Assembly: GCA_050731755.1 (NCBI GenBank)
Contig: JBOHPP010000072.1
Span: 1-60,410 of the forward strand
Source: JBOHPP01 sp050731755
GTDB lineage: Bacteria > Methylomirabilota > Methylomirabilia > Rokubacteriales > CSP1-6
Direction: 5' to 3'
DNA length: 60,410 nucleotides
The position numbers and the translations under genes are program-made. The notes below the pieces were generated by a model, which saw only the letters and a list, made by a program, of their open reading frames with translations, had not been told where the DNA came from and searched no databases. Of the stretch, positions 42,135-49,981 are shown piece by piece; position 1 is the first letter of the stretch; every line of letters begins with the position of its first letter.

Positions 42135-44717
42135 TCAAATGAGGGCCGACTCCAGGACGATTCCGCGATCGATCACCCGCGCCGCCTGCCCGAGGAGCCG
42201 GGCGGTGACCGGCGGCACCTCGGCGTTCTCGGCGAGCTGGCGGAGCACGTCGATGAGCCGGCGCATCGCGCGGATCAGGTCCCCCTCGTGGCCGCCGAAG
42301 GAGTCGCGGACGATGGCGGCCCAGTCGTCGTCACCCGAGGCCCACCGGAACACCGAGGGCATGAATCCCGGATGCACGCTGACCGGCATCCCCAGGTGGC
42401 GCTGCCGCTGCGCTCCGGCCACCGTGTCGGCCACCGCCACGATGTGCTCCAGCTTCCGGCGGAGCTTGGGATGGGTCTTGAGGAAGACGCGGGCGATGAC
42501 GGGCTCGCCCGATCGCGCCTCCTCGGACAGCGCCGAGCAGATGGCCGCCGCCTCGGCCAGCGTGAGATCGGCCAGGATTCCGCGCGACACGACTTCGGCC
42601 ACCAGCAGCTCGTTGTCGTGGCGCAAGGCGGCGATCAGCCGCCCCTTAGGCTCGAGTCGCCCGGCCCGTACCGCTCCGAACTGCTCGAGCACCTCCACCA
42701 CGCGCAGGAACTCATGCCAGTACGCGCCCTGGAACTCCTGCAGCGCTCGCCGGCGCTGCTCGACCCGCTCGCCGAGTCGCTCCACGTCCCGCCACGCCTG
42801 ATCGCAGCGGGTCGTCGAGCCCCACGGGCAGCGATGGCATTCCACGGTGGCCAGCGCAGCCTCCGGTCGCTGGGCGCGCTCGCGCTCGATCAGCGCCTGG
42901 ACGTCGAGCGCGGCCACCTGCTCGGCCAGATGACGCAGGCCGCGGGGGTCGCGGCCGCGGTCGCGCGGCACCGCCAGCGGCGGCGTCGACCACAAGAGTT
43001 GCTTGATGGCGCCGGCCTTGAGGCGCACCACCGCGCCGTGCGGCAGCAGGGCGTCCACCAGAACACGGTGACCGCGAATCGAATGCACACCGAGGATCAT
43101 GGCCAGGCTGGGCGCGCCGCGTCGTTTCACGAGGGCCAGGCGGCCCGGCTCGGCCTCGATCGCGGTCTTGCCGCGTCCCCCACGGCCGGCGGCGCGCCGC
43201 CGCGTGTCCACCTCCTCGCGCAGTTTTCGGTACCGGCCGATCCGCGCGAACTCGCCGCAGGGAGCGGCGAAGCGGCGGGCCTCGGCCAGCGCCTCCTCCA
43301 GCCGTCCCGCCTCCGCCTCCATCTGCCGCATCCGTTTGAGGTTCTGGTACTGGCCGAAGGAGGCTTCCACCCGGCGGCGCAGAACCTCGGGCTCGGCGCC
43401 GGTAGCAATCAGGAGCGCGACCGACCCGTAGCCGAGCTTGAACTGGCTCTCGATCGGCTCCGGCAAGCCGTCGACGACCCGCACGACGTCGTCCACGCCG
43501 TCCCGCGCGTCCAGCGCGATGACGCACTTGCCCTCGGTGTCGATGCCGCGCCGGCCGGCCCGGCCCGCCATCTGCGTGAGCTCGTTGTGCGAGAGCGAGC
43601 GGAAGCCCCGCTCGGTGCGCTTGGTGAGCGATTGTAAGATTACGGCCTTGGCCGGCATGTGGATGCCCAGGCTCATCGTTTCGGTGGCGAAGACCACTTT
43701 GCACAACCCGCGCTCGAAGAGCCGCTCGATGAAGCGCTTGAGACTGGGCAGGATCCCCGCGTGGTGGACGGCGACGCCGAGGTGAAGCGCCCGGAAGATG
43801 ACGTGATTGAGCTCCGACTCGCCCATGGTCGGGCTCTCCCGCAGCGCCTCGCCAATCGCCAGGTCCACCTCGCGCCGCTGGGCCGGCGAGAGCAGGCTGC
43901 GGCCCTCGGTCAGCACGTCTTCCATCGCCCGCTCGCAGCCCACCCGGCTGAAGATAAAGTAGATCGCGGGCAGCCAGCCGCGCGCCTCCAGCTCCTCGAT
44001 GAGGACGGTCGGCTGGACGACGCGGCGGGTGAACCAGCGGCCCCGCTCGTCGGGGCCGTGACGCTCGTCGCCGGCGACCCGGGCCCGGCCGCTCCGCACC
44101 TTGTCGAAGTCGTGAATCTCGCCGGCCAGGTCGGCCAGGGCATAGGACAGCGGCACCGGGCGGTGGGGGTGGTACACGGGCACGATCGGCCGGTGGACCA
44201 GCGAGATCCAGTCGGCGATCTCCCGGACGTTGGCCACCGTGGCCGACAGCGCGACCAGCGGCACGTTGCCGGGCGCGTTGACGATGATCTCCTCCCAGAC
44301 CGTGCCGCGCCCCTCGTCGCCCATGTAGTGACACTCGTCGAGCACGATCCAGCCCAGCCCGGGAAGCCCGCCGGTGTAGAGCATGTTGCGGAGGATCTCG
44401 GTGGTCATGACCAGCACGCGGCCCTGGGGATTCACCTTGACGTCACCGGTGAGGATACCGACGACGTCCTCCCCCAGCGCCCGCGTGAAGTCGGCGAACT
44501 TTTGGTTGGAGAGCGCCTTGAGCGGCGTCGTGTAGGCGATGCGCTGGCCCTGGGCCAGCACCAAATGGATGGCGAACTCAGCGACCAGCGTCTTGCCGGC
44601 TCCGGTCGGCGCCGAGACGATCACCGACGAGCCGGCGGCGATGGCGCGGCAGGCCTGGACCTGAAAGTCGTCGAGGGAAAACGGATACCGCCCGCGGAAC
44701 TCCTCCAAAATCCCCAT
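42135..44717 (-). CDS. Ski2-like DEAD/DEAH-box helicase
   Basis: About 860 residues. Motif I APTGAGKT, motif II DECH, SAT motif III (VALSATVANV), motif VI QMAGRAGRRG, then a long C-terminal region with a CHRCPWGSTTRC cysteine cluster and a DSHCT-like helical end. These features match bacterial relatives of Ski2/Mtr4 (HelY-type) RNA helicases. ATG 44717 chosen; GTG 44726 is equally possible as no clear ribosome-binding site helps. Confidence 0.9.
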   Translation of the reverse strand: MGILEEFRGRYPFSLDDFQVQACRAIAAGSSVIVSAPTGAGKTLVAEFAIHLVLAQGQRIAYTTPLKALSNQKFADFTRALGEDVVGILTGDVKVNPQGRVLVMTTEILRNMLYTGGLPGLGWIVLDECHYMGDEGRGTVWEEIIVNAPGNVPLVALSATVANVREIADWISLVHRPIVPVYHPHRPVPLSYALADLAGEIHDFDKVRSGRARVAGDERHGPDERGRWFTRRVVQPTVLIEELEARGWLPAIYFIFSRVGCERAMEDVLTEGRSLLSPAQRREVDLAIGEALRESPTMGESELNHVIFRALHLGVAVHHAGILPSLKRFIERLFERGLCKVVFATETMSLGIHMPAKAVILQSLTKRTERGFRSLSHNELTQMAGRAGRRGIDTEGKCVIALDARDGVDDVVRVVDGLPEPIESQFKLGYGSVALLIATGAEPEVLRRRVEASFGQYQNLKRMRQMEAEAGRLEEALAEARRFAAPCGEFARIGRYRKLREEVDTRRRAAGRGGRGKTAIEAEPGRLALVKRRGAPSLAMILGVHSIRGHRVLVDALLPHGAVVRLKAGAIKQLLWSTPPLAVPRDRGRDPRGLRHLAEQVAALDVQALIERERAQRPEAALATVECHRCPWGSTTRCDQAWRDVERLGERVEQRRRALQEFQGAYWHEFLRVVEVLEQFGAVRAGRLEPKGRLIAALRHDNELLVAEVVSRGILADLTLAEAAAICSALSEEARSGEPVIARVFLKTHPKLRRKLEHIVAVADTVAGAQRQRHLGMPVSVHPGFMPSVFRWASGDDDWAAIVRDSFGGHEGDLIRAMRRLIDVLRQLAENAEVPPVTARLLGQAARVIDRGIVLESALI

Positions 44718-44763
44718 CGGGCTCACATTACCATGCGATCATGCGGGCCGAGGAGGACCGCCC

Positions 44764-45300
44764 GTGATCGTCGTCCACGTCGCCATCACCACCGCCGAGG
44801 ACTATGTCGCCAGGCGCGAGCCGCACCGCCACGCGCACATCGAGCGGCTGGCCGGCCTGCGCGGGGCCGGAGTCGTCATCGGCGGCGGCCCGGCGCCGGA
44901 CGGCCGGAGCGTCGACATCGTCTATCGCCTGCGGCAGCCCGACGATCTCCGCGCGCTCCTTGAGGACGACCCCTACTGGACGGGCGGGGCCTGGACCCGC
45001 TACGCCCCGCGCAGCTTCGCCGAGTTCGTCGAGCCCTGGGAGCAGCCCCCCATCGTGCTCGACGGCTCGCGCCCGGCCACGGTCGTGGAGGGCCACACCG
45101 CCGAGCACGACATGGCCCAGTTCGCTCTCATCGAGCTGCGAGGGGCCGGGCGCTTGGCCTTCGGCGGGTTCTTTCCCGACGGTGACACCTTCGCGCTCTG
45201 CCGGACGGCGGACGCCGCCGAGGCGCTGGGCTGGTTCAAGGATCCTGGCTTCTGGGCGCCGGAGACTCTTCGCGCGCGCCCTCTTCTCTACGTGCTGTGA
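44764..45300 (+). CDS. YCII-related protein, two domains
   Basis: A 178-residue protein from GTG 44764 with a GAGGAGG site. It appears to hold two ferredoxin-like YCII domains: the first (1-92) with RREPHRHAHIERLAGLRGAG (His pair typical of YCII) and DDPYWTGGAWTRYAPRSFAEF, the second (about 95-178) with AEHDMAQFAL and DAAEALGWFKDPGFW. YCII proteins are small enzymes or sensors of mostly unknown activity. Confidence 0.7.
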   Translation: MIVVHVAITTAEDYVARREPHRHAHIERLAGLRGAGVVIGGGPAPDGRSVDIVYRLRQPDDLRALLEDDPYWTGGAWTRYAPRSFAEFVEPWEQPPIVLDGSRPATVVEGHTAEHDMAQFALIELRGAGRLAFGGFFPDGDTFALCRTADAAEALGWFKDPGFWAPETLRARPLLYVL

Positions 45301-45618
45301 GTCACCGCGGGGCCGGCGCCAGTCCGTCGTTGCCGTGGCCTCCGGCTTGGCGCTGAGCGCCTCGGTGTCCAGCACGGTTGTCCGCTCGAGCACCACGTCG
45401 CGCTGGCGCGCGGCCCCCCGGGCTTCGCGCTAGGTTGCAGGGCCCCGGCGGAAATCCAGGTACTGCGCGGGCCCGGCGGTAGTCTCCGGCTCCACGACGC
45501 GAGCCAGCCTGCCCGCACCGCGGTCCAGGCCCCCCTCGCCGTCGTCGCGACAAACGCCGACATCCAGCTGATCGCGAGGACACGGCCAATTGTCGTCGTC
45601 CCCGACCAGGCGTCATCC

Positions 45619-45634
45619 TGTCGCGCCGACGACA
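45619..45634. promoter_or_regulatory. TGTCG-N6-CGACA palindrome, site 1
   Basis: TGTCG and CGACA arms separated by six bases, 94 nt upstream of the -24/-12 promoter of the 36-aa peptide gene. The same palindrome occurs at 49939 and 52853. Position and symmetry suit an upstream activating site for the sigma-54 regulator encoded at 49982-51304. Confidence 0.6.
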
Positions 45635-45728
45635 TCTCGTCGCCGTGCTAAAGGCCCCGCGCCCTCCGGCCGCGCCAGCGCGGTGGTCATTCGCTTTGCT
45701 GCCGGGCCTCTGCGCAGCCGGGCAAGTC

Positions 45729-45744
45729 TGGCCCTGGCCTTGCA
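45729..45744 (+). promoter_or_regulatory. Putative sigma-54 promoter of the 36-aa peptide gene
   Basis: TGGCCCTGGCCTTGCA matches TGGCAC-N5-TTGCA at nearly every conserved position and has the exact GG to GC spacing. Transcription would start near 45756, leaving a leader of about 55 nt with a GGAGG ribosome-binding site. Confidence 0.6.
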
Positions 45745-45811
45745 TTGCCGTGAGCGCGCCCTCGGCGCAGAGAACGTGAGGTCGCAGCCGGGTGGCAACG
45801 GAGGCCCGACC

Positions 45812-45922
45812 ATGATCCACAAGCTGAGGAAGCTCCCGGAGTCGATTCAGGGTCTCGTCGTAGCCGGCGCGCTCGGGCTCCTGGCGCTAGCCGTCGTGGC
45901 CATCCTCAGTCTCCTCGCCTAG
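45812..45922 (+). CDS. 36-aa single-helix membrane peptide
   Basis: ATG 45812 with a well-placed GGAGG site. The product has a short basic start (MIHKLRKLPESIQG) and a single hydrophobic helix of about 20 residues to the end (AGALGLLALAVVAILSLLA), so it should insert in the inner membrane with the charged end in the cytoplasm. No family is recognised. A sigma-54-type promoter and an upstream palindrome indicate induced expression together with the trehalose locus. It may modulate a membrane partner such as the membrane-tethered OtsA encoded convergently next door. Confidence 0.6.
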   Translation: MIHKLRKLPESIQGLVVAGALGLLALAVVAILSLLA

Positions 45923-45980
45923 TCCGGCGCCACCTCGCTGTTCGGGCCGTGCTGAGCGGGGGGTTCCGCACGGATCGGGG

Positions 45981-48212
45981 TTACGACGGCCTGACGTCCG
46001 TCGTCTCGGGGATGCGGGCGAGCTCTCCGAGCAACAGGCCGGCCCAACGGTAAATGTTGTGCTCTCGGACCCACTGGCGCATCCTCCGCATGCGGAGCGT
46101 TCGCTCCTCGGCCGGCATCTCGAGCGCGGTCCGGATGGCTTCCGCGGTGCCGTTCACGTCATAGGGGTTCACCAGCAGCGCGTCGCGCATCTCCCGCGCC
46201 GCGCCGGTGAACCGGCTCAGGATCAGGACCCCGCCGTCGTCGTCCCGCACCGAGACGAATTCCTTGGCGACGAGGTTCATGCCGTCGTGCAGAGACGTCA
46301 CCAGGCAGAAGTCGGCGTGCCGGTAGAAGGGCCAGATCTGGGGCCGGTCATAGTGGCGCTGGTCATAGATAATGGGGCGCCAGCTACGGGTGCCCAGGGC
46401 CCGGTTGACGGCGTCCACCGTCGCCTGCACGTCGCGCTGGAGCTCCTGGTACCGAGGGATTCGACTGCGGCTTGGCGCGGCCAGCTGGACGAAGACCACC
46501 CGCTCGCGGTATCGCGGATTGATCTCGAAGAACCGGCGCAGCGCCAGGAATCGCTCCACCAGGCCCTTCGTGTAGTCCACGCGCTCGACGCCCACGCCGA
46601 GGAATTCGGCCCGGATCCCCAGCTCGTCGAGGAAGGCCTGGCGGGAGGTCGGGGGCGGATCCTCCACGAACTCCGGCGCCACGCTGATCGGGAAGGGTTT
46701 GACGTACGTCGACCGGTCCCCCCGGACCACGGCAAAGTGCTCGGGGTCGATGCGCGCCTCCAGCACGCGGTCCACGGATTCCAGGAAATTGTTGCAGTGG
46801 TACTGGGTATGAAAGCCGATCAGATCCGCGCCCAGCATCCCGTGCAGGATCTGCTCCTGCCAGGGGCAGATCCCAAAGGCCTCGAAATTGGGCCACGGGA
46901 TATGCCAGAACAGGGCCACGCGCGCGTCGGGTCGCGCGGCCTTCACCAGGGCCGGCACGAGCGCCAGGTGATAGTCCTGGATCAGCACGAGCGGCGCTCG
47001 AGCGCCCGCCATCTCCGCCAGCACGGCTGTCGCGAAGAGCTGGTTGACGGCCCGGTAGTGGGCCCAGTCCTCGGCGCGGAAGGTCGGCCGCGCGTGCACG
47101 ACGTGGCACAGCGGCCACAGGCCCTCGTTCGCGAAGCCGTAGTAGTACCCGTCCTCCTCGTCCTTCGACAGCCAAACGCGGCGAAGAGTGTAACGCGGGT
47201 CGCCGATCGGGAGTCCCAACCGACCCTCGGCGTCCGCCGTCTCCGGGTCCGCATCACCGCTGCCATGCGCAACCCACACGCCGCCGCAGGCTCGCATGAC
47301 CGGTTCCATGGCCGTCACCACGCCGCTGGCGGGCCATTGCATCTGGATCCGGCCCGCCTGCCACACGTGGCTCACCGGTTCCCGGTTGGACACCACGAAG
47401 ATTGCCTGGCCATTCAGCCGCGCCCGCACGAATTGTTTGAGGCGCTCTTCGGTCCAGAGCGCCTCACCGCTCAGCCGCAGCGCCGCCTCCTGCTCAGCCG
47501 CCGCCTGGGCCCGGTAGAGGTTCTGGGCCAGGCCCGCAACCTCGAGCGCCAGCGGGCCGAAGAGCTTGGCGTCGGCTCGGTCGGGTGGCGGCTCGGGCCG
47601 TCCGGTCTTGAGTGCTCGGGCCCAGCCGGTCATCTCGGAGAGGGGACGGGTGAGGCTCGCCCTGACGATGGCCAGGGTGATGACGGACAGCGCGAGGGCG
47701 AGCACGAAGAACCGGACGGCGTTGTACTGCCAGAGCCCCCTCTCCGCGTCATCGAGATGGGTGGCGTCGAGGAACACCGCCAGGGCTCCGATCGTGCGTT
47801 CGTCGCTCACGAGGGGCGTGGCATAGACATACGTCTGCGTGCCGCCGACCATGCGAAACCCCCGCCCGACGACGCTGCGGGTAAGCGCGTCCGTGACCTC
47901 TGGAGGCGAGGGGGCCGCCGGCGTGGCCGCCGCCGGCGCGGTGGCCAAGGGGCTGGCCACGTGGTCGTACACGACGATCCGGCGATCCGGCCGGCCGAAC
48001 CGTTTAACGATCCGGGCGATGGCGGGCGTGGATTCCCGTCGCAGGGCCGGCTCCACGGATTCCTTGAGCCCCTCCGCCAGGAGCGCGGCTCGACGCTGCA
48101 GATCCTCCAGCAGGCGCTGGCGCTCCTCCCGGACCTGGAAGAACGCAAAGCCGCCGAGGATCACGAGCGCGGCGATCCAGATCGCCCCGAGGAGTCGAAT
48201 CGTGATTTTCAT
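45981..48212 (-). CDS. otsA: Membrane sensor-HAMP-trehalose-6-phosphate synthase fusion
   Basis: A 743-residue fusion. TM helix 1 (about 6-26), periplasmic region (27-163) with a low-complexity Ala/Pro stretch near 90-104, TM helix 2 (about 164-185), a HAMP-like segment (186-235), then a GT20 trehalose-6-phosphate synthase domain (about 270-740): VSNREPV (Arg277), QDYHLALVPAL, GVERVDYTKGLVERF (catalytic Arg and Lys) and HDGMNLVAKEFV. It should make trehalose-6-phosphate from UDP- or another nucleotide-glucose and glucose-6-phosphate at the membrane. The sensor part may couple envelope or osmotic signals directly to synthesis. ATG 48212 overlaps the otsB stop. Confidence 0.88.
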   Translation of the reverse strand: MKITIRLLGAIWIAALVILGGFAFFQVREERQRLLEDLQRRAALLAEGLKESVEPALRRESTPAIARIVKRFGRPDRRIVVYDHVASPLATAPAAATPAAPSPPEVTDALTRSVVGRGFRMVGGTQTYVYATPLVSDERTIGALAVFLDATHLDDAERGLWQYNAVRFFVLALALSVITLAIVRASLTRPLSEMTGWARALKTGRPEPPPDRADAKLFGPLALEVAGLAQNLYRAQAAAEQEAALRLSGEALWTEERLKQFVRARLNGQAIFVVSNREPVSHVWQAGRIQMQWPASGVVTAMEPVMRACGGVWVAHGSGDADPETADAEGRLGLPIGDPRYTLRRVWLSKDEEDGYYYGFANEGLWPLCHVVHARPTFRAEDWAHYRAVNQLFATAVLAEMAGARAPLVLIQDYHLALVPALVKAARPDARVALFWHIPWPNFEAFGICPWQEQILHGMLGADLIGFHTQYHCNNFLESVDRVLEARIDPEHFAVVRGDRSTYVKPFPISVAPEFVEDPPPTSRQAFLDELGIRAEFLGVGVERVDYTKGLVERFLALRRFFEINPRYRERVVFVQLAAPSRSRIPRYQELQRDVQATVDAVNRALGTRSWRPIIYDQRHYDRPQIWPFYRHADFCLVTSLHDGMNLVAKEFVSVRDDDGGVLILSRFTGAAREMRDALLVNPYDVNGTAEAIRTALEMPAEERTLRMRRMRQWVREHNIYRWAGLLLGELARIPETTDVRPS

Positions 48213-49054
48213 GCGGCGCTCCGGGCGACCTTCGCCGCCAGGGCCGAAAGCAATCGGTGGACGTCGGAGACTTCCCGGAGCCGATAGGTGGCGGACGTGC
48301 GCGCGGCCCGACCGACACGCACGGTGACCGCGTCGCCGGCCAACGCTGAGAATGCCAGCTCATCACTGGCGTCGTCGCCGAGATAGACGGTCACCGGGTC
48401 CCGCTGCGTCGTGGCCCGAGCGTGGTCCCGGATGCGCACGACGGCCTGCCCCTTGTCCCAGCCGGCGGTCGGCAGGACGTCGATGACTTTCCTTCCGCGA
48501 ACGAGCCGCACCTGCCCTCGATGCGGGCGGATGACTCGGGCCAAGGCGGCCTCGAGCCGCGGCGTCGCGAGGGCCGCGGCATGACGATAGTGGACGACGA
48601 GGGCAAGCCCCTTCGGCTCCACCACGACGCCGGGCATCGCCGCCGTCCGGCGGCGGATGGCGTGAGCGAGCGCCTCCAGCACGTCGCGCCGGGCGACCGC
48701 CCGCGAATGGCGGAACGCGATGCCGGGCCCGTCGATCTGCAGGCCATGGCAGCCCGCATAGATCACATCGGGCAGCCGGACCCGGATGCGGAGGTCCTCG
48801 AGCCGCCGGCCGGACACGATGCCGAGGCGGATTCGATCCGAGCGAGCGAGCAGGCGCAGGTCGTTCCGAACCGCCGTGCCGAGCCACGCCTCGACCGGAT
48901 CGGCGACGATGGGCGTCAGCGTCCCGTCGTAGTCGCTGAGTAGCAGCAGCTCATCGCCGTGTGCGAGCACTGCCGTCAGGGCCTCCGTGAGGCGGCCGAG
49001 CTCGACCCCGGTCTCTACCCAATCCGATCGGGGCGGTCGTGCGGACGGCGTCAC
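48209..49054 (-). CDS. otsB: Trehalose-6-phosphate phosphatase
   Basis: A 281-residue HAD-type phosphatase: LLLSDYDGTLTPI (nucleophile Asp), SGRRLEDL, YAGCHGLQIDGPG and TVYLGDDASDELAF. It removes phosphate from trehalose-6-phosphate. Nominal start GTG 49054; the first ~15 residues are poorly conserved, so a later GTG is possible. It is coupled to otsA by an ATGA overlap and lies downstream of a response-regulator gene on the same strand. Confidence 0.93.
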   Translation of the reverse strand: MTPSARPPRSDWVETGVELGRLTEALTAVLAHGDELLLLSDYDGTLTPIVADPVEAWLGTAVRNDLRLLARSDRIRLGIVSGRRLEDLRIRVRLPDVIYAGCHGLQIDGPGIAFRHSRAVARRDVLEALAHAIRRRTAAMPGVVVEPKGLALVVHYRHAAALATPRLEAALARVIRPHRGQVRLVRGRKVIDVLPTAGWDKGQAVVRIRDHARATTQRDPVTVYLGDDASDELAFSALAGDAVTVRVGRAARTSATYRLREVSDVHRLLSALAAKVARSAA

Positions 49055-49098
49055 CGATCGAGGACCTGCACTGCCCGCAGAGCAGTTCCCATATCAGT

Positions 49099-49539
49099 TC
49101 ACCTTCGGCGTTCCTCCGGCCGGCGGCGGTCTTGGCGCCGTCCGATCGTGCCGCGCTCCGCGCCGGCGACCTCGGCAACCCTTCGAACCTCGCGAACGAG
49201 GTCGTTGACGCGAAACGGCTTGTCCAAATAGCTGGCGGCTCCCAGCCTGCGGGCCCGGTCTGCCAGCCCCGGCTCCCCGAAGGCCGTCATCAACACGATC
49301 GGAAGAGTCGGCCAACGATGTTGCAAGAAGCCAAGCAGGGCGAGCCCGTCCCAGCCCTGCAGATGCTTGTCCAGAATCACGACCGCCGGCCGATAGACCT
49401 CAACCGCTGGGGGCACCGCCTCGCCGCGTGACAACTCCACGACATGAAACCCCTCGTGGGCCAGCCAGTCGCCGAGTGTGGCCCGCCAGACCGGATCGTC
49501 ATCGACGACCAGAACGGTGGGCGCGACATCGCTTCCCAC
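49099..49539 (-). CDS. Single-domain response regulator
   Basis: About 146 residues from GTG 49539 (an in-frame ATG at 49608 is an alternative). Receiver domain: VLVVDDDPVWR, phospho-acceptor Asp in VVILDKHLQGWDG, TAFG and KPFRVNDL. No output domain follows; the last ~25 residues are Arg-rich and may be read-through of a degraded end. It precedes otsB and probably shares the trehalose transcript. It could act as a phosphate sink or partner for the kinase encoded at 51301-52770. Confidence 0.75.
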   Translation of the reverse strand: MGSDVAPTVLVVDDDPVWRATLGDWLAHEGFHVVELSRGEAVPPAVEVYRPAVVILDKHLQGWDGLALLGFLQHRWPTLPIVLMTAFGEPGLADRARRLGAASYLDKPFRVNDLVREVRRVAEVAGAERGTIGRRQDRRRPEERRR

Positions 49540-49597
49540 GCGAACTACTCGGCGAGGGCGACCGGCACGGTAGCCGAGGCCGGATCGAGCCGATCGT

Positions 49598-49747
49598 TCA
49601 TGCTGCATTCCTCGCGCTGCCCGCCGCAGCCTCGGATACAGGGACCACGTCCTCGCCACCGTTCCCAACGCTCACCGTGAAAGCTTCGCGCTCGAGGACG
49701 GCCGTCAGCTCGACCCGCACGGTCGGATCGTTGTCGATCACGAGCAC
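49598..49747 (-). pseudogene. Truncated receiver-domain fragment
   Basis: About 49 codons from GTG 49747: VLVIDNDPTVRVELTAVLEREAFTV is a good first third of a receiver domain, but the phospho-acceptor Asp and the remaining strands are missing and the frame ends in an Ala-rich stretch. The predicted -24/-12 promoter (49818-49833) lies just upstream. It is probably a decayed duplicate of the adjacent regulator, or part of the leader of the operon. Confidence 0.5.
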
Positions 49748-49817
49748 GTGGCTTCGCGCTGCGACCGCCCCCGAGCGCCTGATTCTGGTCCGCGGCCAAC
49801 TGCATGCACCGCGGTGA

Positions 49818-49833
49818 GGCAACACCGATGCCA
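49818..49833 (-). promoter_or_regulatory. Putative sigma-54 promoter of the receiver-otsB-otsA operon
   Basis: Minus-strand TGGCATCGGTGTTGCC matches the -24/-12 consensus with exact spacing. A TGTCG-N6-CGACA palindrome lies 105 nt upstream (49939-49954). The start of transcription would be near 49805, ahead of the receiver fragment, response regulator, otsB and otsA. Confidence 0.58.
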
Positions 49834-49938
49834 CCCCGAGATCCGGCGTTTGGCCTTGAAAGGCGTGAGGTCGCAGGAACTTATGGAGCAGCGTCGTGGC
49901 AGGGCACCAATCGCGGGAGGCGCCAGCCGGCGACAAGA

Positions 49939-49954
49939 TGTCGCCGCGCCGACA
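49939..49954. promoter_or_regulatory. TGTCG-N6-CGACA palindrome, site 2
   Basis: Arms TGTCG (49939-49943) and CGACA (49950-49954); a further CGACA half-site at 49931-49935 makes a second overlapping inverted pair. It lies between the activator gene's end and the trehalose operon promoter. Confidence 0.6.
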
Positions 49955-49981
49955 CGTTGACGGCTGCCCGGGCAGCGAGGG

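Larger units (their letters stand above)
45301..45811. other. 511-bp intergenic region with regulatory sites
   Basis: No frame here looks like a gene. One minus-strand frame between a TGA and a TAG (about 45440-45615) reads like degraded protein but has no start or recognised motif. The right part holds the TGTCG-N6-CGACA palindrome (45619-45634), extra CGACA half-sites at 45547-45562, and the -24/-12 promoter (45729-45744). Confidence 0.6.

Noticed and set aside
45440..45615. A minus-strand frame resembling degraded protein in the 45.3-45.8 kb gap.
   Set aside because: It has no start codon, no family motif and stops on both sides; it may be chance in GC-rich DNA.
45776..49876. A shared 13-mer (CGTGAGGTCGCAG) at about 45775 and 49864.
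   Set aside because: Matches of this length are expected by chance in a GC-rich 60-kb window and the two positions differ relative to their promoters.
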